This document shows positions 7,333 to 16,003 of a stretch of 64,000 nucleotides of DNA, piece after piece. Source of the stretch: Palsa-89 sp963798295 (lineage in GTDB: Bacteria > Acidobacteriota > Terriglobia > Bryobacterales > Bryobacteraceae); NCBI GenBank assembly GCA_963798295.1, contig CAWCSV010000007.1, positions 2,294,001 through 2,358,000 of the forward strand. Direction: 5' to 3'. A program made the position numbers and the translations under genes. The notes beneath the pieces were generated by a model that saw nothing but the letters and a program-made list of their open reading frames with translations, was not told the DNA's origin and made no database searches. The number at the start of each line of letters is the position of its first letter. Positions within the stretch are counted from its first letter, which is position 1.

Positions 7333-9825
7333 TCAGCCCAACCGGAGCGCCGTCATCGGATCGACACGTGCCGCTCTGATAGCGGGTATCAGACTAGCGA
7401 GCAAAGCCACGGCTACAAACAACACCGCCACCGCGGCAAAGACAATGGGATCAGTCGCACTGACCTGGAACAGAAATTCCTTTAAGACGCGGGTGAGAAC
7501 GAATGCGGCAGCGACACCAATGCTCACTCCTGTTAGTGCGAGCACTAAGCTCTTAACCAGCACGAGCCGCAAGACGTCGCTTTCCAGCGCTCCCAATGCT
7601 CGTCGAATTCCTACTTCTTGTGTTCGTTGCGCGACCGAATATGACGTCATTCCATATACGCCAACCAGAGCCAGTAGGAGCGCGATCCCAGCAAATACAG
7701 CTAACAATGCCATAGTGAGGCGTCGCTGTCCCATTGCAAGATCGAGCAACGTCTCCATACTGCGAACCTCTGAGACCGCCTGATCGCGATCAATTGCGAA
7801 CAGTTCGGCGCGAACGGAACTGGCCATCTGAAGAGGGTCGCCATCGGTGCGCACTGCGAGCCATGCAGTCTGCAGAGGATGGATGATGGAGGGAACGTAG
7901 AACTCGGGTGTTGGACCTACTGCCATGGCGCGTTCATGCACATCGCCGACGATGCCGACAATTTCAAGTCGAACGCGGTCCAAGGCCTCCCCTAGGTGTT
8001 GGCCAATGGGATCGAGACCACGTGGATAGTCTGGCCAAAAGCGGCGAGCGAAGCTTTCATTGATGATCACAACGGGCCGCGCGTCGGGGCGGTCGTCCGC
8101 GGCATTGAATTCGCGGCCTCGTAGCAACTGAACTCTCATTGCACGAAAGTAATCGGGCGTGACGCTCTGGACCTGAGCGATCGGCAATTCTTGTGGGGAA
8201 AGGTGCGGTTGTCCTTCTACCTCTATGTCGGTGCCGATATTTGTTGTTGTCGTTGGAAGCGATAACGCAACACCGGCGGAGTTCACACCTGGCAAGGCTT
8301 CGACACGACGCATGAGTTCAGCAAAGAATACCCAGCGCTTCTGATTTGTATCGTAACGATTGCCAGGAAGGGTGATTCGCATGCTCAATAAATTGGAGGT
8401 TCGAAATCCCGGGTCCACAGAACGCAGTCGCGCGGTACTCTCCAATAGAAGCCCTGCTCCGATCAACAACACTACTGACAGCGCTACCTGTCCCAAGACT
8501 AATATCGAGTGAACGCTCAGCCCGAAGAAGCCGCGCCTGCCGGACGACGTCTTTCCTTCTCCGCGCTCCCGGAGCACGTCAGCGAGATCGGGCCGCGAAA
8601 CTTGCAGCGCCGGAATCAGTCCAAAGAGGCTTCCGGTAATCAGCGAAACGAGGAGCGTGAATCCGAGGACGGTGCCGTCGAGCTGAATGTCACCGCTCCC
8701 CGGCAGAAACAACGCGTTGCCGGAAGCACGATTTAAGCTGCCCACCGCCAGAATGCCGGTCAACGCCCATCTCGCCAAGAAAACGCCGCAAGCTCCGCCT
8801 CCGATGGATAACAGCAGGCTCTCGGCCAATAGCTGACCTATTAGCCGCCAACGGCCCGCGCCCAGCGCTGCTCGGACGGCGAGTTCGTGCGAACGCGCCA
8901 GTGCGCGCGAGAGCAGCAAGGTCGCGACATTGGCACAGGCAATCAACAACACGAACGTTACAGCGCCCAGCAGCATCCAAAGCATGGTTCGTACATTCTC
9001 TACTAAGCGGTCCTTGAACCACTCCACTTTGATGGCACCATTGTTTTCCATGAGGAGCGCTGGATGCGCTTTCGTATAGCCGGCGTGAAAGACTTGCATC
9101 TCCGCGCGTGATTGGTCGAGTGTAAATCCTGTTTTTAGCCGCGCAACACAGCTCAACAGAGGTATATCCCAGAATCTCTGCGGCAAGACGGACCATTCGG
9201 AAGGCCGAGGAAGCCACACGTCGATGCCAGCGAAGGGGAATTCGAAGCCCGGTGGAAGCACACCCACAATAGTGACGAGCTTCGCGTCGAGGGTTGCCGT
9301 CTTACCTGCGATGGCGGTGTCGGCTCCAAACCTACGTTTCCATAGTTCGGCGCTAATCAGCGCCACGTCGGGTCCACCGGGCCTGTCTTCCTCGGCAAGA
9401 AAACCTCGGCCAAGGATGGGCCGGATACCGAGCACATCGAGGACGTTAGCGGAGATCCGCGCCGCCCTGAGGGCCTCGGGTGAGAGCCGGCCGTTAGAGA
9501 GCGAGACGTTTTCGGGATTCGCGCCATATGCGGCGATATCAGTGAAGGATTTCGCGCCCGTCCTCATCTGTTCGACCTCTGTCAGAGAAAAATGCTCGTT
9601 GAGTCGCGCATTCCGTTTCGGATTATCGACGGACAGGAATACCAGGGCATCGGGATTTCGAAATTCCAGCGGCTTTAGCAACACGGCACGAACCACCGTG
9701 AAAACCGCAGTATTGGCCCCAATACCGAGGGCCAGCGTGATCACTGCTGTTACAACAAACGCGCGATTCTTGCTGAAGTTCCGAATCGCGTACTGGATAT
9801 CTCGCCAGAACACATCGAAACACAT
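7333..9825 (-). CDS. MacB-like ABC transporter permease (ADOP family)
   Basis: This ~830-residue membrane protein has two MacB-periplasmic-core/FtsX units. The first begins DIQYAIRNFSKNRAFVVTAVI with TALGIGANTAVF-type residues, then a periplasmic core to ~260 and three helices (residues ~280-410). The second unit spans ~430-835 and ends in the family signature VGIRRALGA...PMTALRLG. The duplicated form without an ATPase partner is characteristic of Acidobacteria (acidobacterial duplicated orphan permease). I prefer the ATG at 9825 over the GTG at 9840 because members begin just before the DIQYA helix. No ATPase or PadR regulator gene lies beside it. The transported substrate is unknown; relatives extrude lipoproteins, peptides or drugs. 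The frame is intact. Confidence 0.88.
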   Translation of the reverse strand: MCFDVFWRDIQYAIRNFSKNRAFVVTAVITLALGIGANTAVFTVVRAVLLKPLEFRNPDALVFLSVDNPKRNARLNEHFSLTEVEQMRTGAKSFTDIAAYGANPENVSLSNGRLSPEALRAARISANVLDVLGIRPILGRGFLAEEDRPGGPDVALISAELWKRRFGADTAIAGKTATLDAKLVTIVGVLPPGFEFPFAGIDVWLPRPSEWSVLPQRFWDIPLLSCVARLKTGFTLDQSRAEMQVFHAGYTKAHPALLMENNGAIKVEWFKDRLVENVRTMLWMLLGAVTFVLLIACANVATLLLSRALARSHELAVRAALGAGRWRLIGQLLAESLLLSIGGGACGVFLARWALTGILAVGSLNRASGNALFLPGSGDIQLDGTVLGFTLLVSLITGSLFGLIPALQVSRPDLADVLRERGEGKTSSGRRGFFGLSVHSILVLGQVALSVVLLIGAGLLLESTARLRSVDPGFRTSNLLSMRITLPGNRYDTNQKRWVFFAELMRRVEALPGVNSAGVALSLPTTTTNIGTDIEVEGQPHLSPQELPIAQVQSVTPDYFRAMRVQLLRGREFNAADDRPDARPVVIINESFARRFWPDYPRGLDPIGQHLGEALDRVRLEIVGIVGDVHERAMAVGPTPEFYVPSIIHPLQTAWLAVRTDGDPLQMASSVRAELFAIDRDQAVSEVRSMETLLDLAMGQRRLTMALLAVFAGIALLLALVGVYGMTSYSVAQRTQEVGIRRALGALESDVLRLVLVKSLVLALTGVSIGVAAAFVLTRVLKEFLFQVSATDPIVFAAVAVLFVAVALLASLIPAIRAARVDPMTALRLG

Positions 9826-10026
9826 GGCCAATGAGATCACTCCCCTCGCGGAATCAGACTAACACTTTCATGACACTTCCATTTCGGGACCACACCGGTC
9901 CTCCTTAACCTTAGATGGGCCACCCCAAGTGGTCCTGTTTTGTCGGTCACGATTGAGAAGCAAGGTTCGGTAATGGCTTTAGGCAAATCCAGTTGACGTA
10001 TAACGGCCGATGCTCTCTCGTGGTAG

Positions 10027-10188
10027 CGAGGCATTCTCAATCCGCGCAATGACGACATTCCGCCCGTTCAGATCGAGTACGTCACGAAGATCGGCAAAGA
10101 TGGAACGGTTCTCGGCGTCCGACGGGACAACACGCTCTTCGTCGAACCAAAATATGTATCGAATCTGCTAGAGGAGATCATTGCCTAG
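10027..10188 (+). CDS. unidentified short reading frame (partial)
   Basis: Between the upstream stop at 10024 and the TAG at 10186 this frame reads as plausible coding sequence (PPVQIEYVTKIGKDGTVLGV and VEPKYVSNLLEEI). It has no start codon that I trust, so it is probably the 3' end of a lost gene. It overlaps the start of the next frame by eight bases, as in a phage-like or mobile-element operon. I do not recognise the family. Confidence 0.3.
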   Translation, partial: RGILNPRNDDIPPVQIEYVTKIGKDGTVLGVRRDNTLFVEPKYVSNLLEEIIA

Positions 10189-10527
10189 ACTGCAAGGCAC
10201 AGAGCACTGGTTACCCGCTCTGGCAAACCCCATCGATGCCTTGATCGCTGTCCAGCAAATGGAAAGTCGGTATGAGCAGCGACTCCAATCGTATCGGAAG
10301 ATCGTTACCACTGGGACCTTACTCAATACCGAGGGGGATCTTATCGATTGGCCCTTCTCGTGGCTGAAATCGCTGCCTTCCGAGTTGGGATCGATCCGGG
10401 ATTGCCTTTCGTTTCGGAGACCAGCGGCGATGCCTTTATCCGTGCGTTAGCGCTTGAGCTGCGGCGCACCAACGGCCTCAAGTCAGTAAGTGTCTTCATC
10501 GCCAGCATACAGACGCACGCGAGGTAA
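10181..10527 (+). CDS. unidentified gene, frame-disrupted
   Basis: A TTG start overlaps the previous stop. The frame reads LPALANPIDALIAVQQMESRYEQRLQ (abridged here) up to about 10335. The next frame then continues as coding-like sequence (LALLVAEIAAFRVGIDPG, later ALALELRRTNGLKSVSVFIAS) to a TAA at 10525. One indel near 10335 would give a single protein of about 115 residues. No family is recognised. The position beside a tRNA 3' end and an integrase remnant suggests mobile-element cargo. Confidence 0.3.
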
Positions 10528-10699
10528 CTGCCGTGACGTTTGAGAAGTGCGAAGTGAACAACGACGGGCGGGGGAGACCGGCTGGCTCATTTCGTCCAAA
10601 TCCGTGGTGACACTATGGTGACGGTCTGTCGCTTTTTGCCGTTTTTGGCGGTTTGAAAGGTTCAAAGAACCAATAACTTAAATGTTGTCAATACCCCGA

Positions 10700-10727
10700 A
10701 TGGGTTCGAGCCCCGCCCGGCTCACCA
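10700..10727 (+). other. tRNA 3'-end sequence, probable attachment site remnant
   Basis: These bases read as a tRNA T-arm (stem ATGGG, loop TTCGAGC, stem CCCGC, four of five pairs good), then a 7-base acceptor strand CCGGCTC, a discriminator A and CCA. No matching 5' half (acceptor GAGCCGG plus D and anticodon arms) lies in the preceding ~75 bases, so this is not a whole tRNA gene. Integrases that target tRNA genes leave such 3'-end copies as att sites, and a decayed tyrosine integrase begins ~270 bases downstream. The rest of 10528-10990 shows no gene that I can support. Confidence 0.55.
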
Positions 10728-10989
10728 AATAAAGCGTTTAGAATCAATGCGGATGTAAATGGGATTCGAGATGGTCTCATGACATTGGTGATAGCACACG
10801 TGCACGCTGAGGCCAATCCGCAGGCATACGAGGAATTGCGGCAACTACGGCAAGTGGGATGTAGATTGCGAGGGGAATCGGAGAATCCACACTCGGGGGT
10901 TTCCGAACGTTTCTCTGTGGCAACCCGAACCGCAACCCCAATGTCACGAACTAGGATGGATACTGTAAAACCCGGCGGCGAAGCTTTGT

Positions 10990-11671
10990 TTTCTTGAAGG
11001 CGCAGAACGTTCATGGCGATCGTATCGTGACAAAACGCGCGAAACAGGGAAACGTGTCAACGTAAAGTTGCCAATGGCCGTGGCTGAGAGTCTGAGCGCA
11101 CTCCCGGTGCAAGCCGGAGGATATTGGTTTTGGAACCGAATCGGAGGAGCCTCAAAGCACGAGACTGCAACCGGGAACTTACGCCGTATGATGCGCCCGT
11201 ATTTCGAAAGAGCTGAGGTGTACGAGCGGAATGAACACGGCGAAATTGTATACGAGCGAGATGAGCAAACTCACGAGTTGAAACCAGTGTTGGGGACCTT
11301 TGATCAGTGGCGGCATACGTTTGTCCACGAGCACATCATGACGGACCCCGCCGTCGCGAATCGCTGAACTTCTTGGCGATACTTTAAGGGTCGTGATGGA
11401 GACTTATGCCCACTTCATCGACGAGCGGCAGGCACAGCTCGACAAGGCCGCAGTTTGCGTGTTAATGCCAAGCCTGCGGCGAATTGTCGGTCGATGCGGT
11501 GCGTTCCGTGGCGCAAGGTGTTTATCCGAACCGGCTTCACCTACTGCGCCAGGACCGCTGACGGCTCAAGCGAATTGTCGCGGTGAAGGTCTTCATCTTA
11601 CTCAGAAGCCGTATTCGGATTGGACGGGCTGTTGTAGAAGACGCGGCGGCAGCATACAAAGACACCAGTGA
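10990..11671 (+). pseudogene. tyrosine recombinase (phage-type integrase), 3' remnant
   Basis: The frame encodes the C-terminal catalytic part of a tyrosine recombinase: YRDKTRETGKRVNVKLP, then YWFWNRIGGASKHETATGNL, and the box II element DQWRHTFVHEH. A stop appears at 11365. Repairing one frame change there continues as RIAELLGDTLRVVMETYAHF, which supplies the catalytic tyrosine near 11405. The N-terminal arm-binding and first catalytic arginine regions are missing upstream of ~10990, so the enzyme is inactive. Beyond ~11460 the sequence no longer looks conserved. It lies next to the tRNA 3'-end copy, which fits an old island integration site. The end overlaps the PepSY gene on the other strand. 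Confidence 0.7.
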
Positions 11672-12260
11672 ACGCGAGGATGGCCGGTACAAGTCCCAAG
11701 AGACCCCAAACGATCTCGGCAAACAGACCGAATCTCCCAAAATGTAATTGAGACAGCCAGAACAGGGCGGAGTCGGCGAATCTGTCACGGCGATCGATGA
11801 GAAATAGAATGTTGAATGATTGAGGAAGCGATAGATAGATACCGGAGATGCCCCATAGCAAAACAAACGGAAGGCACCAGAAGCCGAGAGCGCTGTGCAG
11901 ATCCCAACTAATTCTTGGGAAATGCGCGCGCCAGCTCACCGTCAGGCTGCGTCTCCAGTGCTTGATTCCAGGCCACCATATAACGGCACCCGTTAGACAG
12001 AGCAGCGTAGTGCAAATTCCCCCGATGCCATTTACGATTCGGCCGATATCGCCTATCAAGAGCTCGCTGTGAAATCTTACCAGCCACTCCAGCGAGAACA
12101 TGCCCGTCACCTCGTTGCGGAAAACGATGGCGGCGCCGGAAAGGCTCATCAACAACACATATGGGGCGCCTATCGCTCCCACCCAGAAGTGAACCTGGAA
12201 AATGAACTCCCGGACGCGCGACCTCTCGGGATGTTGCAGCCATTGCCGCCAATGGTCCAT
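11598..12260 (-). CDS. PepSY-associated transmembrane protein
   Basis: The ~220-residue protein has four hydrophobic helices with the PepSY-TM layout: FIFQVHFWVGAIGAPYVLLMSLSG at the start, a central GICTTLLCLTGAVIWWPGIKHWRR helix, then WDLHSALGFWCLPFVLLWGISGIYLS, and a last helix (LLGLVPAILAFTGVFVCCRR). Such proteins are inner-membrane reductase or uptake partners, often linked to siderophore or iron handling. Start: ATG at 12260. It is shorter than full PepSY_TM iron-uptake proteins (~350-500 residues) and lacks the periplasmic PepSY domains, a compact form also known elsewhere. It stands alone on the minus strand next to the integrase remnant. Quoted segments are abridged. Confidence 0.8.
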   Translation of the reverse strand: MDHWRQWLQHPERSRVREFIFQVHFWVGAIGAPYVLLMSLSGAAIVFRNEVTGMFSLEWLVRFHSELLIGDIGRIVNGIGGICTTLLCLTGAVIWWPGIKHWRRSLTVSWRAHFPRISWDLHSALGFWCLPFVLLWGISGIYLSLPQSFNILFLIDRRDRFADSALFWLSQLHFGRFGLFAEIVWGLLGLVPAILAFTGVFVCCRRVFYNSPSNPNTASE

Positions 12261-12368
12261 GCTGCTTCCTCAGTGATAGTGTATATCTGCCGTTCTTTGG
12301 TCCTTCACCTTCATGTGCATTGAAGTATTTCCATCGTAGGGCATAGCAAGAGTATCCTGAAATCACCG

Positions 12369-13899
12369 ATGCAGTGTTCCGACGGTTCTTCCGTTCGCGC
12401 GCCCGGATTCAAGAAAGATGCCGATTACGTTTTCTATGAACTTACGCGCAGCATATGTCCCGTTTGCCGCGCCGTCATCGACGCACAGATTCTGATTCGC
12501 GACAACAAGGTCTACATGCGGAAGCGCTGCGCCCAGCACGGGCCTTTCGAAGCGCTCGTGTACGGCGACGCAGGCATGTATACCAATTCCACGAAGTTCA
12601 ACAAGCCAGGCACCATCCCGCTTGAGTTTTCGACGGAACGGGATCGCGGTTGCCCGCTCGATTGCGGACTCTGCCCCGACCATCAGCAGCACGCATGTCT
12701 AGGCATCATCGAAGTGAACAGCGCCTGCGACATGAATTGTCCTCTATGTTTTTCTGAAGCGGGCCCGGGCTTCAACCTCACGCTTGAAGAAGTGGAAGAG
12801 ATTCTCGACCATCTGGTGGCGACCGAAGGCAATCCTGAAGTAGTGCAGTTTTCCGGCGGCGAGCCTACCATTCATCCAGAAATCGTTCCGATGATGAAGG
12901 CCGCGCAGGATCGCGGCATCGCCAACGTGATGCTGAATACGAATGGCAAACGAATCGCCAACGGACGACCGGTTTCTCGAACAGCTCAGGGACGTAAAGC
13001 CGAACGTCTATTTCCAATTCGACGGTTTTGAAAGCGAGACGTATCGCATCATTCGAGGCGAACCCGATATTCTGCCCAAGAAACTACGGGCGCTCGATCG
13101 TCTGGCGCAGATCGGCTGTACGGTGATTCTGGTTCCCGCCATCGAGCGCGGCGTGAACGAACACGAAATCGGCAGAATCGTTCGTTTCGGCCTGGAACAT
13201 CCGGCGGTGAAGGGCATCAATTTCCAGCCCGCGTTTCACGCCGGCCGGCACGGCGCGCACGATCCCATGCAGCGTATAACCAATCCGGATATTCTGCGGC
13301 ACATCGAGGAGCAAACTGAAGGGATGTTTCGCGTCACCGATTTCGTGCCGGTTCCGTGTTGCTTCCCAACGTGCAACTCGGTCACCTACGCCTATATCGA
13401 TGAGCAAAACAACGTCACGCCGTTGCCGCGCATTTTGAACGTCGACGATTATCTGGACTACATCTCGAATCGCGTGATGCCGGACTTAGGCGCGGAAATC
13501 CGGCGGGCGCTCGAAGGATTGTGGTCATCCTCGGCGGCGCTGGGTTCAGAAAAAGTCGCGAAGGAATTCTCGTTCTCCTGTTCGGCTTGCGGCCTGCCGG
13601 AGGGCGGCCTCGACGTGAAGGGTCTTTCGAAGTTCATGTTCATGATCATGCTGCAGGATTTCATGGACGCTTGGACGTTCAACCAGAAGAACCTGATGAA
13701 GTGCTGCAAGGAATTCCTGTTGCCGGGCGGCCGGCAGATTCCGTTTTGCGCATACAACACGGTCGGTTATCGCGAGCAGGCGCGCGCTCAATTGGTGGCT
13801 CAGGAAAGCGCGCGGCGCAAGGCCCGCCGCGATGGCGTGCGCTACCAGGTGCAGCCTGTCACGTTTGGCTTTCCTCCGCTGGTAGAGATCGTCAAGTGA
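12369..13899 (+). CDS. Tes-like radical SAM enzyme (COG1964 type), frame-disrupted
   Basis: The repaired protein is ~509 residues. An N-terminal rubredoxin-like site (CPVC at residues 30-33, later KRCAQHG) is followed by a cysteine-rich loop (CPLDCGLCPDH...HAC) and the radical SAM CxxxCxxC motif (CDMNCPLC), then QFSGGEPTIHPEI. The C-terminal half has further cysteine sites (CCFPTC, SCSACG, CC) and ends with the family's PFCAYN...YRE. This matches the family that contains archaeal tetraether synthase Tes, which joins lipid alkyl chains and carries several Fe-S clusters. An extra base near 12968 splits the frame after NTNGKRIAN; it resumes at DDRFLEQL. The substrate in this organism is unknown; coupling or alkylation of membrane lipids is one possibility. 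The stop overlaps the next start (GTGA). Confidence 0.8.
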
Positions 13900-14692
13900 A
13901 CGACACTGAACTGAAGTCGTGTTGCGCCGCGGCATATCAGAGCGATTTTGCTCGTTTGCTGCTCGGCGACTCCTTTCATCCGGGCGGTCTGCCGTTGACT
14001 GAGCGGCTAGGCGAACTGCTGGCGCTTTCTCCAAGCGACCATGTTCTCGACGTGGCCATGCGGCCGTGGAGAAAGCGCGATCTTCCTTGCCAGTCGATTC
14101 GGATGCCGTGTGACGGGGATCGATTTGGGAGAAACCAATATCACTCATGCGACCTCGTGCGCCGAAGCGGCGAACGTCTCCACTTTGGTGCAGTTTAGGA
14201 TAGGCGACGCGGAGAGGCTCGATTATCCCGATGCGAGTTTCGATGTCGTCCTTTGCGAGTGCGCGTTCTGTACATTTCCCGACAAGCGGGCAGCCACGCG
14301 CGAATTTGCCAGGGTTTTGCGCCCGGGTGGACGACTGGGATTGAGCGATCTCACGCGATCCGGCGAACTGCCAGCCGGAATTAACGGGATTGCTGGCCTG
14401 GATCGCCTGCATTGCCGATGCTCGGGCTGCCGAAGAATATGTCGCGCATCTCGAACGGGCGGAGTTTCAATCGCTATCGGTGGAGCCGCACGATGAGGCG
14501 TTGGCGCAAATGGTGCGTGATATCCAGGGCCGGTTGCTTGCCGCGGAACTGATGGTGAGGCTCGACAAAATGAGTCTGCCGGGCGTGGATTTCGCGGAAG
14601 CGAAGGCGACGGCGGCTTGCGCTGCGGGCGCCGTACGGTCGGGGCTGCTCGGCTACAGTCTCATCACGGCGAAAAAAGCCAAATGTGGATGA
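13896..14692 (+). CDS. SAM-dependent methyltransferase, frame-disrupted
   Basis: Starts at a GTG overlapping the stop of the radical SAM gene. After two one-base repairs (near 14062 and 14393) the protein is ~264 residues. It has an N-terminal CCAAAYQSDFARLLLGDSFHPG segment (abridged), a glycine-rich motif I (LDVACGRGES), the acidic GIDLG strand, GDAERLDYPDASFD, and the post-motif VLRPGGRLGLSDL. The N-terminal cysteine pair and HPGG phrase set it apart from generic methyltransferases and somewhat recall ArsM-like and thiol-binding enzymes. It ends in an ATGA overlap with the VKOR gene. Its tight coupling to the Tes-like enzyme suggests that both act on the same substrate, but the product is unknown. 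Confidence 0.75.
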
Positions 14693-15082
14693 CGGCGCGC
14701 AATGTTGTTCTGGCGATTTCAGGCGTCAGCGCGCTGGCGATGCTGTACGTGGGAGCGTATCAGATCCGCGCTGTCGAACATTTGAAGTGTCCGCTGCTGA
14801 AGCACGGATGCGAAGCGGTCGCCGACGCGCCGTTTGCGCGTCCCGTTCGGTATCCCCGACGGATTCATCGCGGCGGCTATGTACGGCCTGCTGATTCTGC
14901 TTGCGCTGATTGGCCGCGAAACAAATTGGGTTCGATATTCCGTTCGAGCGTTAGCGGTGCTGGCAGTCCTCGCGAACGTCATCGGTGTCGCTGACATGAC
15001 CCGCCTTGGGGCCTTTTGTTTCTTCTGCCTTTTGACGACAGCGATGTCACCATTCCTGGCATGGGCGGCGTTTGTATTTTGA
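14689..15082 (+). CDS. VKOR-family thiol oxidoreductase, frame-disrupted
   Basis: The repaired protein (~130 residues) has four membrane helices and the cysteine layout of bacterial vitamin K epoxide reductase homologues: CPLLKHGC near residue 30, FGIPDGFIAAAMYG, and the CFFC redox pair near residue 113 in the last helix. VKOR-like proteins pass electrons from thiols to quinone, re-oxidising a partner in disulfide formation. One extra base near 14845 breaks the frame. It is the third gene of the Tes-like operon (ATGA overlap with the methyltransferase). No Trx-fold partner is adjacent, so it may handle cysteines of the neighbouring enzymes or act more generally. 15083-15354 holds no gene I can support. 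Confidence 0.75.
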
Positions 15083-15354
15083 ACGGTAGTAAATGCTTCA
15101 AAATCGCCCTTACTCAACACGCTGGTACTTCGGCATGAGAGAGCGAACGAATTGCAAATTCATTCTGAGATTGTCCACTGCGAAATCGTTGAAAACCGTG
15201 CATTTTGGCCAGCACCCGCGCTGGAACAAATCCACAGGTGTTGGAGAATCGGGTTCCGGCCAAGATTCTCACTTGCCGGGTTGGGGACAAACCAGTTGAT
15301 GTGTGAGTTGATCCTCGCTCGCCTGTGATAATTTCCGAATGGCTACCTTCTCCA

Positions 15355-15846
15355 TCAGTTAATGGCGGCAGAAGAGAGAACGGGCTTCAGCAGATACTCC
15401 GATAATTGCTGGTCCGAGAGCTCCTTCGCGCTTTCGTTGCTGGATTCGCCGAGAACCCAGAAACCATGTTGGCCGTCTTTATCGAGTTCGATTGCGATGG
15501 CCAACGGCTGTGCAGGAAACTCAGGATGTACCGAGACTTGGAGGTCTCTATTGTCCAACGTCAGGACCAGGCTCTTGCCTCCCATGCCAGGCAGGTGAAC
15601 CTCGCACTGAAAATGCCTTTGGGAGATGCGCGCCGGCGTTTGTCCAGCGCGTTCCTTATGGTTGTTGAATTCGCTCACATCCTTGGTGATCGCGGAAACC
15701 AGCGAGTTCCATGCGACCAGTGTGCCGGGGACTTGCTTCTTAGGACGCTTTATCCCGTCGGCCTCGATCACCTTTTCGCTCCGATGGGCCGATGCCGCGG
15801 CCCGCTCCTTTTCCATCTTCACAAACATTTCATCGATCCATTGCAT
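15355..15846 (-). CDS. hypothetical protein (~163 aa)
   Basis: The protein begins MQWIDEMFVKMEKERAAA and has a basic helical N-terminus followed by a beta-rich domain (CEVHLPGMGGKSLVLTLDN, then VSVHPEFPAQPLAIAIEL). No signal peptide or membrane helix is seen. I do not recognise it, though its length, stable frame and clean ATG start support a real gene. It lies between the VKOR operon and the Mg2+ ATPase gene, with about 155 bases to the latter on the same strand. Confidence 0.6.
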   Translation of the reverse strand: MQWIDEMFVKMEKERAAASAHRSEKVIEADGIKRPKKQVPGTLVAWNSLVSAITKDVSEFNNHKERAGQTPARISQRHFQCEVHLPGMGGKSLVLTLDNRDLQVSVHPEFPAQPLAIAIELDKDGQHGFWVLGESSNESAKELSDQQLSEYLLKPVLSSAAIN

Positions 15847-16003
15847 ATGGGTCTACTCCCTGACGACTCTAAGGCATGCGAAGGACCGAGTGGTTCTCGA
15901 TGGACATTTTCGAATGGGGTTACCACTAATCCGGGCACGTACTCTTCGCGATGGCGACCAACTAAGGTCACCTGACCTTTTATGGTCGAAGCTGAGAGGA
16001 ATT

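Noticed and set aside
10688..11014. Minus-strand frame starting with a GGARTHSGY-type sequence
   Set aside because: Such peptides come from reading a tRNA 3' end backwards; it is an artefact of the att-like sequence.
15093..15299. Short plus-strand frame after the VKOR gene
   Set aside because: Composition is weakly coding-like in one frame, but there is no start, family or context to support it.
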